64,000 bases of DNA from Daucus carota subsp. sativus (taxonomy: Eukaryota > Streptophyta > Magnoliopsida > Apiales > Apiaceae), in the NCBI RefSeq assembly GCF_001625215.2, contig NC_030386.2, positions 22,414,545 through 22,478,544 on the forward strand. Direction: 5' to 3'. The notes under the pieces were generated by a model that was given only the letters and a program-made list of their open reading frames with translations, ran no database searches and had not been told where the DNA came from. Positions 13,888 through 26,500 of this stretch are shown in pieces. Each line of letters opens with the position of its first letter. Within the stretch, counting starts at the first letter, position 1. A program made the position numbers and the translations under genes.

Positions 13888-14616
13888 CTGACGCTTGCAA
13901 AACCCTAATTAATTAGATCTCAAGTACATCGAGGAGCAGCTGTAAATTACGTAAGTATAGAGTGGTGAATAGATAGAGATGAAACAGAAAGTGAAAATGG
14001 GGGAGTGACGGGAGGATTAACCAAGAAAACAAGGTGGTTGTTGATGGTGGTGAGCCAGCTGGCTATAAAACCCTGTGCGCACTTTGTCCAGATGCTGCGT
14101 TTCTCGTCCTACTTGGACACGAGAATATATTCGTTAACGTCCACAATTAATATCATCTTAGAAATCCTAAATTTAAACGGATTTTGAAAATCTAAGTCTA
14201 TTTTTTAAAAAAAAAATTATGTTTTTTTGTGTTGGTTGTGTTTAAAAATAATTTTAAAATTTAATATATATTTGAAATTCTTTTATGTATAATTTTGTCG
14301 CAAAACCCTAATAAATATTACTAATAATGAAGTTAAAAGTTCTAAGAATGAATTCCTAGATAAAGAGTTTTAAGTGAACATGACCCATGTTTTGAATTGT
14401 ACTTCATACTATATTCACAAAAATAAAACAAAAGTTATTTTCTCAAATGATATTCATTACATCAATTCTCTATGTATTATAATCTATCTATTCTATTAAT
14501 AATAGCCCAACATGGGGCATGTGAGCAAGTAAATTATGAGACTTTTTATTCATGTGAAAAGACATATTTATCCTTCTGTCTAATATTTGTTAAAAAAATT
14601 GTGGTTTCAAAGAATC
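13888..14616. other. TOR 5' leader and upstream intergenic DNA
   Basis: Immediately upstream of the TOR ATG on the minus strand lies AATTAGGGTTTTGCAAGCG, an AGGGTTT telo-box-like motif typical of plant growth and translation genes. This should be leader or promoter DNA for TOR. The rest is AT-rich with no supported gene. Confidence 0.5.
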
Positions 14617-14628
14617 AAACTTGAGAGC

Positions 14629-14810
14629 TCGTGTGGTGTTTTCTTATCGAACATTAAAGCTTTATTGTCTAAGCGTCCCCGGTCATCTTTGCATGTCCGA
14701 GGGTTAGATGGTAAACTTTCTTGAACGAAAGGAACTCCTGACAGCAGCTTTTTGTATTCTGATACAATTCGTTATACGAGAAAGTATCTTGTGACCAAAA
14801 AAAAAAAAAA
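14629..14810 (+). mobile_element. Short poly-A retroposon (SINE-like or truncated LINE)
   Basis: About 180 bp ending in an A tract (about 14797-14810) and flanked by perfect 12-bp direct repeats AAACTTGAGAGC at 14617-14628 and 14811-14822, the hallmark of target-primed retroposition. An internal core at about 14650-14735 (including GTCCCCGGTCATCTTTGCAT) is about 85% similar to the 3' part of the retroposon at 29891-31071 in opposite orientation. No ORF. Confidence 0.75.
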
Positions 14811-14822
14811 AAACTTGAGAGC

Positions 14823-15948
14823 ATTCATTAACATCCACTCCTTTCATACCATTACACTACTTTGTCTTTTGTGTTTTAATACCATACCTATAATATGTAT
14901 GTGTCGTGTGAACAAAAGAATAATTGATATTTCTTTTAATGTAGGAACCCGCAGCCGCTACCCTTCAGGGTCGTACTGGATAAACCCACGAGCTCACGCA
15001 ATAGCCTGCAGACCACGTGAACTATATTTTATTTTGAGAAACTTAATCACCATCAGTTTTAAATTAATTCATGAGTTATTTTATTCATTTGAAAAGAGAA
15101 CTGAAACATAAACTCTCAAATAAGTTGAAAATTTTAATAGCACTTGAATAAGTTAATATTTAAAATTATTTTAATTCATGAATTCAAGTTGCTTAGACAT
15201 CCAAAACGTTTTAACATGAACGTCTTTGAGCTAATCATATTGACATCAAAATCATCTGCATTTCGTCTAGACAGAGCACTACAATTGAATATCAATTAGC
15301 ATCTTATTATGTACGTATACATAGATATGATAATATATATTTAGTAATTAAAACTTCAATTATGAATAGATATGATTGAGCGGATTCAAAGGCGAAATAT
15401 GTTTGACTGGATTTCTTTCTACAAGTGAAAAATCAAATAAAATCATCAATAGAAAGGAAAACGAAAATTTGTATAATAGTTATGATTGAAAATACAGAAA
15501 TGATATATACATACTGAATTAGCCTTTAAGGTTAAAATAACAAAAATCAATTTTATGTGTTAAGATTTATTAAAAAATGGTCATCCTCTCTCCATATTAT
15601 ATAATTAAGTAGTCGTATCATACTTTAAATCAGTTTTCATTTAAAAATTTAACATCCTTATAAATTAAGATATACAACTTTTGTAGTTCAATAATTGAAT
15701 TATGTTTCATTTTAAATATATTATATGATTATCAAAATTAACAAACAAACTAATCGAATTAAAATATAAATTTTTGTCTATACAAGATAAGATATAAAAT
15801 AATGCAGTAGATGACTCGATTGTCCATAATTGTATAAGGTATACTGATCATTTGCAATATTGATCAAATATGTCGAAAGCACAAATGAATCGTCTTAGAT
15901 TTGATCAAAATAATGAGTGTATATTAGTTTTTCTTACTTTTTGTAGTA
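14823..15948. other. AT-rich intergenic DNA, no gene seen
   Basis: No convincing gene on either strand. A GC-richer patch at about 14945-15020 (GCAGCCGCTACCCTTCAGGG) looks like a piece of a dispersed tRNA-derived or other retroposon, but its ends could not be defined. Confidence 0.5.
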
Positions 15949-15953
15949 CAATC

Positions 15954-16503
15954 TGTTAGATATAATTGATGATTACTAATGTTCTTAAGGTTTGTTTTAG
16001 AACAGGAATCATCAGAGTTTAAACTGGAAGCTGATCAGAGTTTAGTAAAGTCTGACAGAGTTTGATAAAGTCTGATCAGAGTTTACATAGTCAAGACTTG
16101 ACAGAGTTTACACGTGGAAAGAGCTCAGAAGCGGATATACTTCAAGGAAGGATAGAAGCTGAGGAGTGATTTGCTGACTATGGAAACTAAACAGAAAACT
16201 GGAGCAATCTTTGATTGATAGATTTATTAGCTGATTTATAGGATATCAAATCAGAGATTGATTTTGTAACTGTGTCTATATAAACACAGATTAGGGTTAC
16301 TCTATATGAGTTGAGTTATCAAGTATATTGTTAAGAACCCTAGCAGCTCTTGGTGATAGAATATAAATCACTGAGAGAGTTTTTGTAACCATCAAGATTT
16401 GTGAATATAAGAGTTGTCTGCTTTCGATCTCTTATATTGTCATATTGTATTACATATTGTGATCACTATATTATTATATATAGTGAATTAATAGGACCTA
16501 ACA
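15954..16503 (+). repeat. Left LTR, 550 bp
   Basis: Starts TGTTAG and ends CTAACA, a perfect 6-bp terminal inverted repeat, with CAATC on both sides. A TATA box, CTATATAAAC, lies near 16276 and is probably the promoter. The sequence is studded with ATCAGAGTTT. Because target copies flank both sides, this LTR on its own has the structure of a solo LTR. Confidence 0.93.
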
Positions 16504-16920
16504 CAATCTTTATGAGAATCATCTTTGTCAAGTTAACTTCTATAATTTAGATGATATACTTAAATATTATATTTGACATGTAGTAGGTCATTCCTAACAC
16601 AATATCTTATATCACTTGAATACATGTAAAGCTGTGTAAAACATATTTTTCATATTCTACTTTAGAGTGGAATATAATTGACTATAGCAAACTATTTTAT
16701 GTTGTCAATTACAATATACTAGCTTATAACTCGTACGATACACGTGTGTATTTAAATTGCTAATAATTTTCTTATATTTGTTGAAATTAATAATATATTT
16801 TGATATTCTATTGACGGGATTCAAACCATTAACCTTTAGTAGCATAGATGTAGAAATATAAAAAATTAAATTTAACAACTGTAATCAATTTAATCAAGTG
16901 ATCAAACCGTTATAACTCAT
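16504..16920. repeat. Duplicated 3' flank (copy 1), host DNA between left LTR and gag
   Basis: 417 bp including the CAATC target copy, matching 28057-28473 with the same length and no difference seen by eye. It is not retrotransposon sequence: in the right-hand copy it is the DNA beyond the 3' target duplication. The copy stops abruptly after TATAACTCAT, where gag coding sequence begins. Confidence 0.9.
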
Positions 16921-18884
16921 TGCATAGTGCCCTTGATAATGCAATGTCTAATAGGGTGATTGGGTGCAAAACTGCTAAGCAAATCTGGGATGCTCTGGAA
17001 ACCAGATGTCAAGGAACTCAGGCCATTAAGAAAAACAGAAAAACAATCCTTACACAGGAGTATGAGCACTTTGACTCAAAATCTGGTGAGTCCCTGACAG
17101 ATCTGTATGACAGATTTGTCAAACTGCTGAATGACTTATCTCTGGTGGACAAGGAATATGATCTTGAAGACTCAAACCTCAAATTCCTTCTAGCTCTTCC
17201 TGAAAAATGGGATCTGAAAGTCACTACAATAAGAGACAATCTTGATCTTGGAGAAATGTCTCTTGATGATGTTTATGGAAGACTGAAGACTCATGAACTT
17301 GAGATGGAACAGAGGAGCAAACGACATGGAGGAAAATCAAAGTCAGTTGCTCTGAAAGTTCAAGAGGAAGCTGCTAAGAGCAAGGGAAAAGCTCATGTCA
17401 CAAAGTCTGACATTGAGACATCAAACTCTGATGACTCAAACTCTGATGTTCCCTCAGACTCTGAAGAAAGTGATGATGAGATGATGCAGCTAGCAGCATT
17501 GATGGTGAAGAGCTTCAAGAAGTTGGCCTACAAAAAGTTCAACAAAGGCAAAAGTTTTTCAAGGAAAGACAGAAACTCTGACAGAGTTTATGACAAGAAA
17601 AACTTTAAGAAGAATGAGGGGAAAGAAGGAAAAGCTGGAAAAGCTGACAAGTATACCTGTTTCAACTGTGGTGAAAAGGGACACTTTGCATCTGAATGCA
17701 AGAAAGCCAAGAAGGAAAAAGAAAAAGCCTTTATCACCAAGAAAGGAAACTGGACAGATACATCTGATTCAGAAGAAGAAGTCAATTATGCTCTAATGGC
17801 AAACACTGACAACAACACTGAATCTCCTGCTAAGGTACCTCACTCTACTCTTGCCTTTGATACTGAAGATATAACTGAGTTAAGATTGTTTCTTAAAACT
17901 TTACATATCAGTTTTAGAGATCAGACTTTAGAGAATGAAAGATTAAAATCTGAAACTCTGAGTGTAAAGAAAAGGAATGATTTTCTAGAAAAAGAATTAG
18001 TTCAAATGTTGGAAGTTCAAAAAGAAAGAGATGATGCTGTCATTGTCAAAGATGAATTATCAAAGAGGTATGCATCTCTTCAATCAGAACTTGCCAAGGA
18101 AAGAGAGATCATTAAAACATGGACTAACTCAGGCAAAACTACTCAGGATATCTTAGGTAGTGGAAACTGGAAGAAGGGACTAGGTTACACTGATAACTCA
18201 GAAGCTGAGGCATCAAAAACAGAGTTTGTTAAAACTCAAAAACCTAAGGTTAAACCTGTTAAATTTGTTGTTGAATCCTCTAAGCCTAAACAATGTAGAC
18301 CAAAATCAGAGATTAACAACAATTTAAAAACTGAAAAGCCCAAACAGGTTAACATAGGACTGATGACTCAGAAACAGCTTAAACATAAGCTTAAAGAGGT
18401 AAAGTCTGATGACAGAAACAAGGAGCCTAGGAAAAATAGAAATGGCAAAATTGGCATAGACAAGAGTAATAACTACATGCCTGTTCCAAATGCACCTAGG
18501 AAGACATGCCATAACTGTGGTAATACTAATCATCTTGCTAATTTTTGCAGGAAGAACAAGGACATTAACTCTTTACCTACAAAGTCTGGAGTTAGAAAAA
18601 GTAGTATTAGATATAAACCACAAGATCCTTGTTTTCATTGTGGTAGTTTATGGCATTCTATTTATACTTGCAAAGAATATCATAGTTTGTATTATGATTA
18701 TTATCAATTGAAACCTTCTTTAAAGGTTAATAAAAACTCTGCAAGTACAAACTCTGTTTCCAGTACAAACTCTGTTGCAAAGTCTGTTAGCTCAAACTCT
18801 GATAATAATACCGCTGCAAAAGCTAACAAACTTAATAAGGCCAAGGGATCCAAGCAAGTCTGGGTCCTTAAAACTAACAACTAG
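16921..18884 (+). pseudogene. Ty1/copia gag, 5'-truncated, three CCHC zinc knuckles
   Basis: An open frame of about 654 codons joins directly to flanking DNA. The first recognisable residues (HSALDNAMSN) correspond to the interior of a copia gag, and no native ATG precedes them. It contains the capsid-like UBN2 region, a Ser/Asp-rich stretch with repeated NSD, and three nucleic-acid-binding CX2CX4HX4C knuckles: CFNCGEKGHFASEC, CHNCGNTNHLANFC and CFHCGSLWHSIYTC. A predicted coiled coil lies between knuckles 1 and 2. The frame ends at TAG (18882-18884). The pol frame is the same frame, separated by this TAG and a TGA at 18894-18896. Confidence 0.9.
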
Positions 18885-18896
18885 TGGTCTTTATGA

Positions 18897-21800
18897 TTGC
18901 AGGGCAACAGGAAGAATATCCTAGTCTTGGACAGTGGATGTTCAGGACACATGACTGGAAATAAGACCCTGCTATCAGAGTTTGTGGAGAAGGCTGGCCC
19001 AAGTGTTTCTTATGGAGATGGCAACATAGGAAGGACTCTGGGATATGGCAACATCAATCTTGGAAATGTCATCATATCAAATGTAGCTCTTGTTCAAGGG
19101 CTGAAACACAATTTACTCTCTGTCAGTCAGATCTGTGACAGAGGATATCATGTTGATTTCTATGAAGAACACAGTGAGATAGTAAGCAAGTCAACAGGCA
19201 AAGTGGCAGTAACTGCTCACAGACATGGGAATATTTATGAAATCCACTTGCCTACAAACTCTGAAGAAAAAGCAATTTGCTTGTCTACAAGGATCTCTGC
19301 AGAAGAAAGTTGGAAATGGCACAAGAAGCTTTCACATCTAAATTTTAATTCCATAAATGAGCTTATAAAGAAAAAGCTTGTGAGAGGACTCCCTGAATCA
19401 CTACTGACATCTGATGGATTGTGTGATTCATGTCAAAAAGCCAAGCAGAGAAAGACATCTTTCAAGAGTAAGACTGAATTCTCAATAAACAAACCATATC
19501 ATCTTCTACATGTTGATCTATTTGGACCAGTCAATGTACCATCCATTGCAAGGAAGAAATATGCTCTTGTCATTGTTGATGAGTATACTAGATACACTTG
19601 GGTATATTTTCTTCACTCTAAAGATGAAACAGCCTTGCATCTGATGGATCATGTGACACAACTGGATCATGGATCTGAAGACAAAGTGAAAATCATTAGA
19701 AGTGATAATGGAACTGAGTTTAGAAATTCAACAATGGAAGAGTTCTGCAAAGAAAGAGGTGTAGTGCAACAGTTCTCTGCACCTGGTACACCACAGCAAA
19801 ATGGTGTAGTGGAAAGGAAAAACAGAACTCTTATAGAAGCTGCCAGAACTATGCTTGATGAGGCTAAATTGCCCACTTATTTCTGGGCAGAAGCTGTTCA
19901 AACAGCTTGTTTCACTCAAAATGCAACCTTGATTAATAAGCTTGGCAAAACCCCATATGAGATGGTGAAGAAAAAGAAACCAAATCTGAAGTATTTTCAT
20001 ATATTTGGGTGCAAATGCTTTGTATTGAAGACTCATCCAGAACAGCTTACCAAGTTTGATTTAAAAGCTGATGAAGGTATTTTTGTAGGTTATCCTCTGA
20101 TAACAAAGGCCTTCAGAGTCTATAATCTGAGAACCAAGGTCATCATGGAATCCATACATGTGTCATTTGATGACAAAAGAATTATGGGCTTAGCAGATAT
20201 GGATGATCATGAAAAACTGCATTTTGAAAATGAAGAAATATTCTCTGATTCAACAAACTCTGATGAACAGTCAAACTCTGACTGTGAACAAAATACAGCA
20301 AACTCTAGTAAAAATTCACAAGATGAAGCAATTGCTGAGGGGGAGCATCAGAATGTTCCAGACTCTACACAAGCCTCATCAGAGAATGCTAACTCAAACT
20401 CATCAGAGAATACTGATTCAAACTCTGATAGCACAGACTTAGGGGGAGCTACAGAGAATGATCAACAGAATCAGGAGAGCATGGATCAAGGGGGAGGATC
20501 CAATGATGAAAATGGTCAACTTCCACATGCTAGGAAGTGGACAAAATCTCACACACCTGATTTGATAATTGGCAATCCAGAAGCAGGTGTGCAAACAAGG
20601 ACAGCTACAGCAAATGAATGTTTACATCATTGCTTTCTGTCACAAACAGAACCCAAAAAGGTGGAGGAAGCTCTTCAAGATCCTGATTGGATTCAAGCAA
20701 TGCAAGAAGAGTTAAATGAATTTGAAAGAAATAAAGTCTGGACCCTAGTACCAAGACCTAAAGACAGATCCATAGTTGGTGCAAAATGGGTGTTCAGAAA
20801 CAAAACTGACAGTGAGGGTGTCATTACAAGGAATAAAGCAAGGCTTGTGGCAAAAGGGTATTCACAACAGGAAGGTATTGATTATGATGAGACATTTGCT
20901 CCAGTTGCAAGATTGGAGGCAATTAGAATCTTTCTGGCCTATGCTGCACACAAGAAATTCAAAGTATTTCAGATGGATGTCAAAAGTGCTTTTCTAAATG
21001 GGAAACTGGATGAAGAGGTATATGTTGAACAACCTCCAGGTTTTGTAGATCCAAAACATCCAGACTATGTCTACAGGTTGGACAAAGCACTTTATGGACT
21101 AAAGCAGGCTCCAAGGGCATGGTATGAAACTCTAGCTCAATTTCTTCTTGAAAGTGGATTTACTAGAGGTACCATAGATAAAACTCTGTTTTATTTGAAT
21201 CATGGTAATGATCTGCTTTTAGTTCAAATCTATGTTGATGACATTATTTTTGGCTCCACTAATGCTAAACTCTGTCAAAGATTTGCCAAGCTCATGCAGT
21301 CTAGGTACCAAATGAGCATGATGGGGGAACTCAGTTATTTTCTGGGTTTACAAGTTGAACAGACTGAAGATGGGATTTTTATAAATCAAGCCAAGTATAC
21401 CAGAAATCTTTTAAAGAAATTTGGTATGCAAGACAGTTCTGCTGCAACTACTCCTATGGCAACAGCAACAAAACTAGACAAAGATACTGGTGCATCAGTG
21501 GATATCACAAACTATAGAGGAATGATTGGATCATTGCTTTATCTGACTGCAAGTAGACCAGACATTATGTATGCCACATGTCTATGTGCAAGATTTCAGG
21601 CAGATCCAAGAGAACCTCATCTGATTGCAGTAAAGAGGATATTCAGATATCTCAAGGGAACCACATCATTGGGACTATGGTACCCTAGAGAATCAGATTT
21701 TAGTCTTATTGGATACTCTGATGCAGATTTTGCAGGTTGCAAAATTGACAGGAAAAGCACAAGTGGGAGTTGTCAATTTCTGGGTGGAAGACTAGTTTCT

Positions 21801-22175
21801 TGGTACAGTAAGAAGCAGAAGTCCATCTCAACATCAACAGCAGAATCAGAGTATATTGCTGCAGGCAGCTGTTGTGCTCAAATTCTTTGGATGAAGAATC
21901 AACTGTTGGACTATGGGTTATCCTTCTCTAAAATTCCTATTTATTGTGATAACCAAAGTGCTATTGCTATGACAGGAAATCCCGTTCAACATTCTCTGAC
22001 AAAGCACATCAGTATAAGATATCATTTTATAAGGGAGCATGTGGAGGAAGGAACCATTGAACTTCACTTTGTCCCTACTGAACAGCAGCTAGCAGACATT
22101 TTCACCAAGCCATTAAGTGAAGCAACTTTTACTAGGCTGGTGAATGAGCTAGGAATGATATCAGGAACTGAGTAA
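18897..22175 (+). CDS. Ty1/copia pol: protease, integrase, reverse transcriptase, RNase H
   Basis: About 1092 codons, open throughout, so the enzymatic part looks intact. In order: protease with [15 protein letters not shown]-pre-integrase zinc region (WHKKLSHLN...CDSCQKAK); integrase core with HVDLFGP, SDNGTEF and GVVERKNRT; reverse transcriptase with [11 protein letters not shown] and YVDDIIFGS; RNase H with [17 protein letters not shown] and AESEYIAA. It ends [10 protein letters not shown]. It has no ATG at its start: it begins after the TGA at 18894 and would be translated only by readthrough of two stops or as part of an ancestral gag-pol fusion. The Ser/Asn/Asp-rich linker between integrase and reverse transcriptase again carries NSD repeats. 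Confidence 0.93.
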   Translation: MQGNRKNILVLDSGCSGHMTGNKTLLSEFVEKAGPSVSYGDGNIGRTLGYGNINLGNVIISNVALVQGLKHNLLSVSQICDRGYHVDFYEEHSEIVSKSTGKVAVTAHRHGNIYEIHLPTNSEEKAICLSTRISAEESWKWHKKLSHLNFNSINELIKKKLVRGLPESLLTSDGLCDSCQKAKQRKTSFKSKTEFSINKPYHLLHVDLFGPVNVPSIARKKYALVIVDEYTRYTWVYFLHSKDETALHLMDHVTQLDHGSEDKVKIIRSDNGTEFRNSTMEEFCKERGVVQQFSAPGTPQQNGVVERKNRTLIEAARTMLDEAKLPTYFWAEAVQTACFTQNATLINKLGKTPYEMVKKKKPNLKYFHIFGCKCFVLKTHPEQLTKFDLKADEGIFVGYPLITKAFRVYNLRTKVIMESIHVSFDDKRIMGLADMDDHEKLHFENEEIFSDSTNSDEQSNSDCEQNTANSSKNSQDEAIAEGEHQNVPDSTQASSENANSNSSENTDSNSDSTDLGGATENDQQNQESMDQGGGSNDENGQLPHARKWTKSHTPDLIIGNPEAGVQTRTATANECLHHCFLSQTEPKKVEEALQDPDWIQAMQEELNEFERNKVWTLVPRPKDRSIVGAKWVFRNKTDSEGVITRNKARLVAKGYSQQEGIDYDETFAPVARLEAIRIFLAYAAHKKFKVFQMDVKSAFLNGKLDEEVYVEQPPGFVDPKHPDYVYRLDKALYGLKQAPRAWYETLAQFLLESGFTRGTIDKTLFYLNHGNDLLLVQIYVDDIIFGSTNAKLCQRFAKLMQSRYQMSMMGELSYFLGLQVEQTEDGIFINQAKYTRNLLKKFGMQDSSAATTPMATATKLDKDTGASVDITNYRGMIGSLLYLTASRPDIMYATCLCARFQADPREPHLIAVKRIFRYLKGTTSLGLWYPRESDFSLIGYSDADFAGCKIDRKSTSGSCQFLGGRLVSWYSKKQKSISTSTAESEYIAAGSCCAQILWMKNQLLDYGLSFSKIPIYCDNQSAIAMTGNPVQHSLTKHISIRYHFIREHVEEGTIELHFVPTEQQLADIFTKPLSEATFTRLVNELGMISGTE

Positions 22176-22848
22176 ACATATTGGTTAGATCTTTAAAATT
22201 CAACTTGTCAAACTTACCATATGTATTACTCACACATCTGCCATGATATACTCTGATTGATAAAATCTGATGACATTCTCTGATAATATACTCTGTTTGC
22301 TTTACTCTGATAACATACTCTGACAACATTCTCTGATAATATTCTCTGATGCTTATAGAACTCTGAATCTTGATAAGTGATCTCATTTTTATCTTCTCTG
22401 AGACAAATCACCTATGAAGATACCATGAAGCATGTTCTGAATGAGTAATCATGAATCTTAGCTAAGTTCCTTAATCCTGATCTCAATTTTGTGCTACACT
22501 AGTTCACACTAAGCATGCTGATATCATTGAGATTCTACTACTTCACATATCTTAATTATAAGTGAGACTGATTAATTTAAATTTTCTCTCATACACTAGA
22601 CAGTGATTATAAACTCTGATGTTTTTGTTACCTGAGACAAAACCCCCTGAAAAATAAGCATGGTACTCCTTTGAGATCTTAGATGTTAATATGACAGTGA
22701 CTGGGAAGAACCAAACATTTGCTGGTATTAAGTAATTGCTAAGATTTCATAATCTATGGTGACCAGTCACAATCTCTGATTACTGGAGAAATACTAATGC
22801 AATAGTATATTTAAAGGTCGTGCCTCACTCACACTGAGAAGCGTCCTG

Positions 22849-22888
<40 letters not shown>

Positions 22889-23583
22889 GTAGATTATTTT
22901 ATTGATTATCTTCAGAGTATGTCCTAGTCTAAGTTTTGAGAGTTTGAATAAATTATTCAAAGTCTACCTTATAATTACGAAATTGTGAAATTTTATATTC
23001 TCTGATTTAACATGACCACACACACATTTCACAAGCACATTATTGAGCTATGGATTTTAGAACAAACTCTGATTTATTGATGAATATTCTGAAAATTATG
23101 TCTTTATTCTGAGGTTCGCAGAAATTTATTTTCTTTGTCTTAAATCTCAGAGCTTGAAAATTCGAGAGATTTGATCTTGATTTTTTTTTCAAATATTCAG
23201 AGAATGTGAAGAGAATGTGTTTCAAACGGATGTATTATTAGTGGGTTTACATGCAAAACATTTTAATAGGAGAACGTGTAATCAGCATTTATTACTGCGC
23301 ATGTTTTACTGCACTCATGATTATTATTCTCGTTTCTCCATCCCACTAACACTCATCTACCAGTTACATTTTGACAGGTGTCTGATTGAACAAAAAGCCC
23401 ATGCGTGCTCAGTTCAACAAAATCTGAAGAGTTTTTCAGATCAGATTTTATTGCTTATTATTCAATTTTACACTTACTCTCTACATTCACCTTCTAAACA
23501 AAACTCTTACACTCTGTTCTCTGCAATTCAAATCTTCGTCTACACACTTCCTCAAACATCTTCTGTTCATAATCTCTGTTCTA
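22176..23583 (+). other. Spacer between pol and third ORF
   Basis: Non-coding, 1.4 kb. The first part (about 22245-22400) is packed with CTCTGAT/CTCTGAC motifs every 10-20 bases. An A/G polypurine tract follows at 22849-22889. The last 150 bases before ATG 23584 are pyrimidine-rich and probably act as leader for the third ORF. Confidence 0.7.
22849..22889 (+). repeat. Internal polypurine tract A32 G9
   Basis: An unbroken run of about 32 A followed by 9 G. Its purine character and position (between pol and the third ORF) resemble the internal polypurine tracts reported for Sireviruses, which could prime a second plus strand. The exact length is uncertain because homopolymers are error-prone. 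Confidence 0.6.
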
Positions 23584-26500
23584 ATGGCCACTACAGCTTT
23601 TATCTTGGCAGGTGTTGAATTCGTTCCTAATAACTATGCAGCCATCCTTGACACTGCTGAAGCCCCAAGGGATTATCATCCCTTTCAGCGATTCTTGGCA
23701 CAAAGTGTCATCGGTACCGCTCTCACCGCTCCTGCAAGACTTTCAGGAAGCCAAATCATCAGCTTTTGGAATTCGGGTACATATGACAATGGTGGTGCAG
23801 ATGGATCACCATCAATTGTGTTTTCCTATGACGGGGAGGAGTATGCAGTTACTCCAGCAACAGTTCGTCAGGCACTCAACTTGCCAGAACATTCTGCGTA
23901 CATTACCAATGGAGATGCAAATCTCAGAACAATGATGCTTGAATTGGGGTACTACGAATCTCTGGATAAACTGGGTCAGTTGAAGCGTCCATGGCTTAAT
24001 AAGGAGTGGAGTTTTTTCTTTGATTGCATTACCAGAGCTTTCCAGAAGAAAACTACAAACTGGGATGCTATTCCAATGGACATGCTACAGATCGGGTATT
24101 CTCTGATCTATTCTACTGCTTTTGATTTTGGTAGATTAGTTCTTAGAAATATTGGTGAAAGAATGCTTGAGAACAGGAAAGTCATATATTTCTCAAGATT
24201 TTGCCAACTGTTGTTTAATGCCACTGTTGGAGAAGTGGGTTTTGATGCTGCAGATGAGATCAAACCTTTTAAACTTCATAAAAGGGCTTTTAAGGATCTC
24301 ATATCTAAAGATGAGAAGAGACCAGTTCTCAGACCTCTGCAAATCCCAGCTCCATTCAGAGCAAGGCTGAACCTTCCTCAGGAACCACAACAACAGCCTC
24401 AACAACCTCAACCACAACATCCAACCTCTCCCACAGTCACCAGAAAACCAAGATCATCAACTACAAAACCATCCAAATCTACAAAGTCTGATGACCAACC
24501 CTCTACAACCAAAACCAGAACCTCTGTTGATACACAAGTTCTAAAGACAAAATCTGATAAACCAGCAAACTCTGATGCTGCAAACTCTGATAATGTCCAC
24601 AATGAAGCTGCTTCTCCTCCAAAGCAGAAGAAAAGAAGAAGACTTGTTGCAGCATATGAATATGATGATCTAGAAACTGCACAAGTTGCAAACTCTGAAC
24701 CTACTCCAACAACAGTTTCTGAACCTGTTCACACAAGTCCTCAGAAGACAGCCAGATTCAAGTTACGGGCTCAAAAACCTGCAAAGGCAAAAATCCCAGA
24801 AGCTGACATCACAGACTTCACTGTTGAGGAAGACCAAACACCATCTACCACACTACCAGAAACTTCTCAAGCTCTGATGGTGCTTCCTATTCAAGCTGTT
24901 CCTCTGATATCTCCTACAGTATCTCCTACAACATCTCCTAAAGCATCTCCTACAGCATCTGCAGTAGATGAAGAAATAGAGTGTGATGCACAAGCTACAA
25001 CTGAAGCTGGAGCAAATTTGTCTGATTCTCAAACTCCATTATCTGATCATGGTCCAATTCCTCAATCTCAATTGAAAATTCCTGAGGATGCCATTGTTCA
25101 TGATACAGCTCCAGAGAACTACAGGTCTGATGTAGTTGAGGAAACTGACAAAGTAGCTGTGGAAGCTTTACAATCTCTTGCTCAGACTGGTGAAAAGCCC
25201 ATCAAGTCACAGTCTGAAGCTCAAGCTCAGGATAATGTGGCGAAAGTTGCTGATCCTGTTCCTGAAGATGAAAAAGCAAACTCTGATACTGAGGATGATG
25301 CCAGTTCAGATACTGCCAAGGATGCAAATGATGGAGTTTCTCTGACACAACAGAAGTGGAAGTCAACTAGCCAGTACAATGCCAGGCTACAAACTCTAAA
25401 CACAGACTCTGAGCCACTTCCCAGGGATCTTCAAGTTGATCCTCCAACTGAAGTATGGGATAAACTCTGGTTGAGTCACCAGCATTCCTTGGAAACACCT
25501 AAAGCTGAAGAGTTCTTATCTATGGCAGAGAAGAAGATTACAAACTCTGATGTTATGTCAAGCCTCAAGGGCACAATTCTATATCTGAAGACATTTCATC
25601 CTGCTCATGCCCAGACATCTAAATCAATAGATGGTCTAAGAACAGAGGTGGCAAAAGTCAAGGAGACAAATGAACTGGAAAAGAAAAGGACAATCAATCC
25701 TATGAAGGAAAATGTACAGAAGCTGGTGACTGCAAATGAATCTCTGGACCGAAGGATGACCATGATTGAATCAAATCAAGAAAAGATGTCCAAACAGCTT
25801 GAAGCCATCCAAACTTCACTTTCTCTGATCACATCAATTCTGATTCCTGATGAGGATGATGTCAAAAAGGGGGAGAGAGTAGCTAAAGTCAAATGCAAGT
25901 CTACTAATCAAACTCTGAAGAGAAAGAAGAAGGATGATGATGATGATGATGTGGATGACTTCACAAAGCACAAGAGATTTCAAGCAGGAACTGGTGGAAG
26001 AGTTTCAAACTCTGACAGTCAGAAACAATCTAAGCAAAGCACAAAGTCTGGTCCAACTCACAACATCACATCTGGATCTAAGCAAAGACCAGTGACTGGA
26101 TCAGACAAACCCATGACTGATGAAGAGCTTGCTAGATTGGTTTTTGAACAAGAAAATCCAGAAGCAAATTTGGATTTGGAGTTGATTGCTGCAGAGGAAG
26201 CTGAGCTGAAAAAGGAACATATTGAAGCCATAAACTCTGGAAAGATCCAAAAGCCTGCAAAGTCAACTACTAAGCCAAAAGAAAAAGGAATACTGATCAA
26301 GGAAGCTACTGTTGCTGATCAGAGTTTACCAGTCAAAAAGGTATACTCTGAAGATGAATACAACTCCAAGGGTAAAAACAAAGTAGATGAAAATCTGGAG
26401 AAAGGCTGGGAAAAGAAGAAGCCTACAACCTCTGACAAGGATCAAGTTGTGAGGGAAAAGAAAACAGAAGCTGCAATCTCTGACAAAGCTCATGTTGCAG

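Noticed and set aside
14752..15111. 119-codon ORF after the short retroposon
   Set aside because: It starts inside the retroposon, runs through its poly-A tail and AT-rich intergenic DNA, and shows no domain.
23217..23618. 133-codon ORF before the third retrotransposon ORF
   Set aside because: Pyrimidine-rich leader overlapping the real ATG at 23584; composition explains the lack of stops and no domain is seen.
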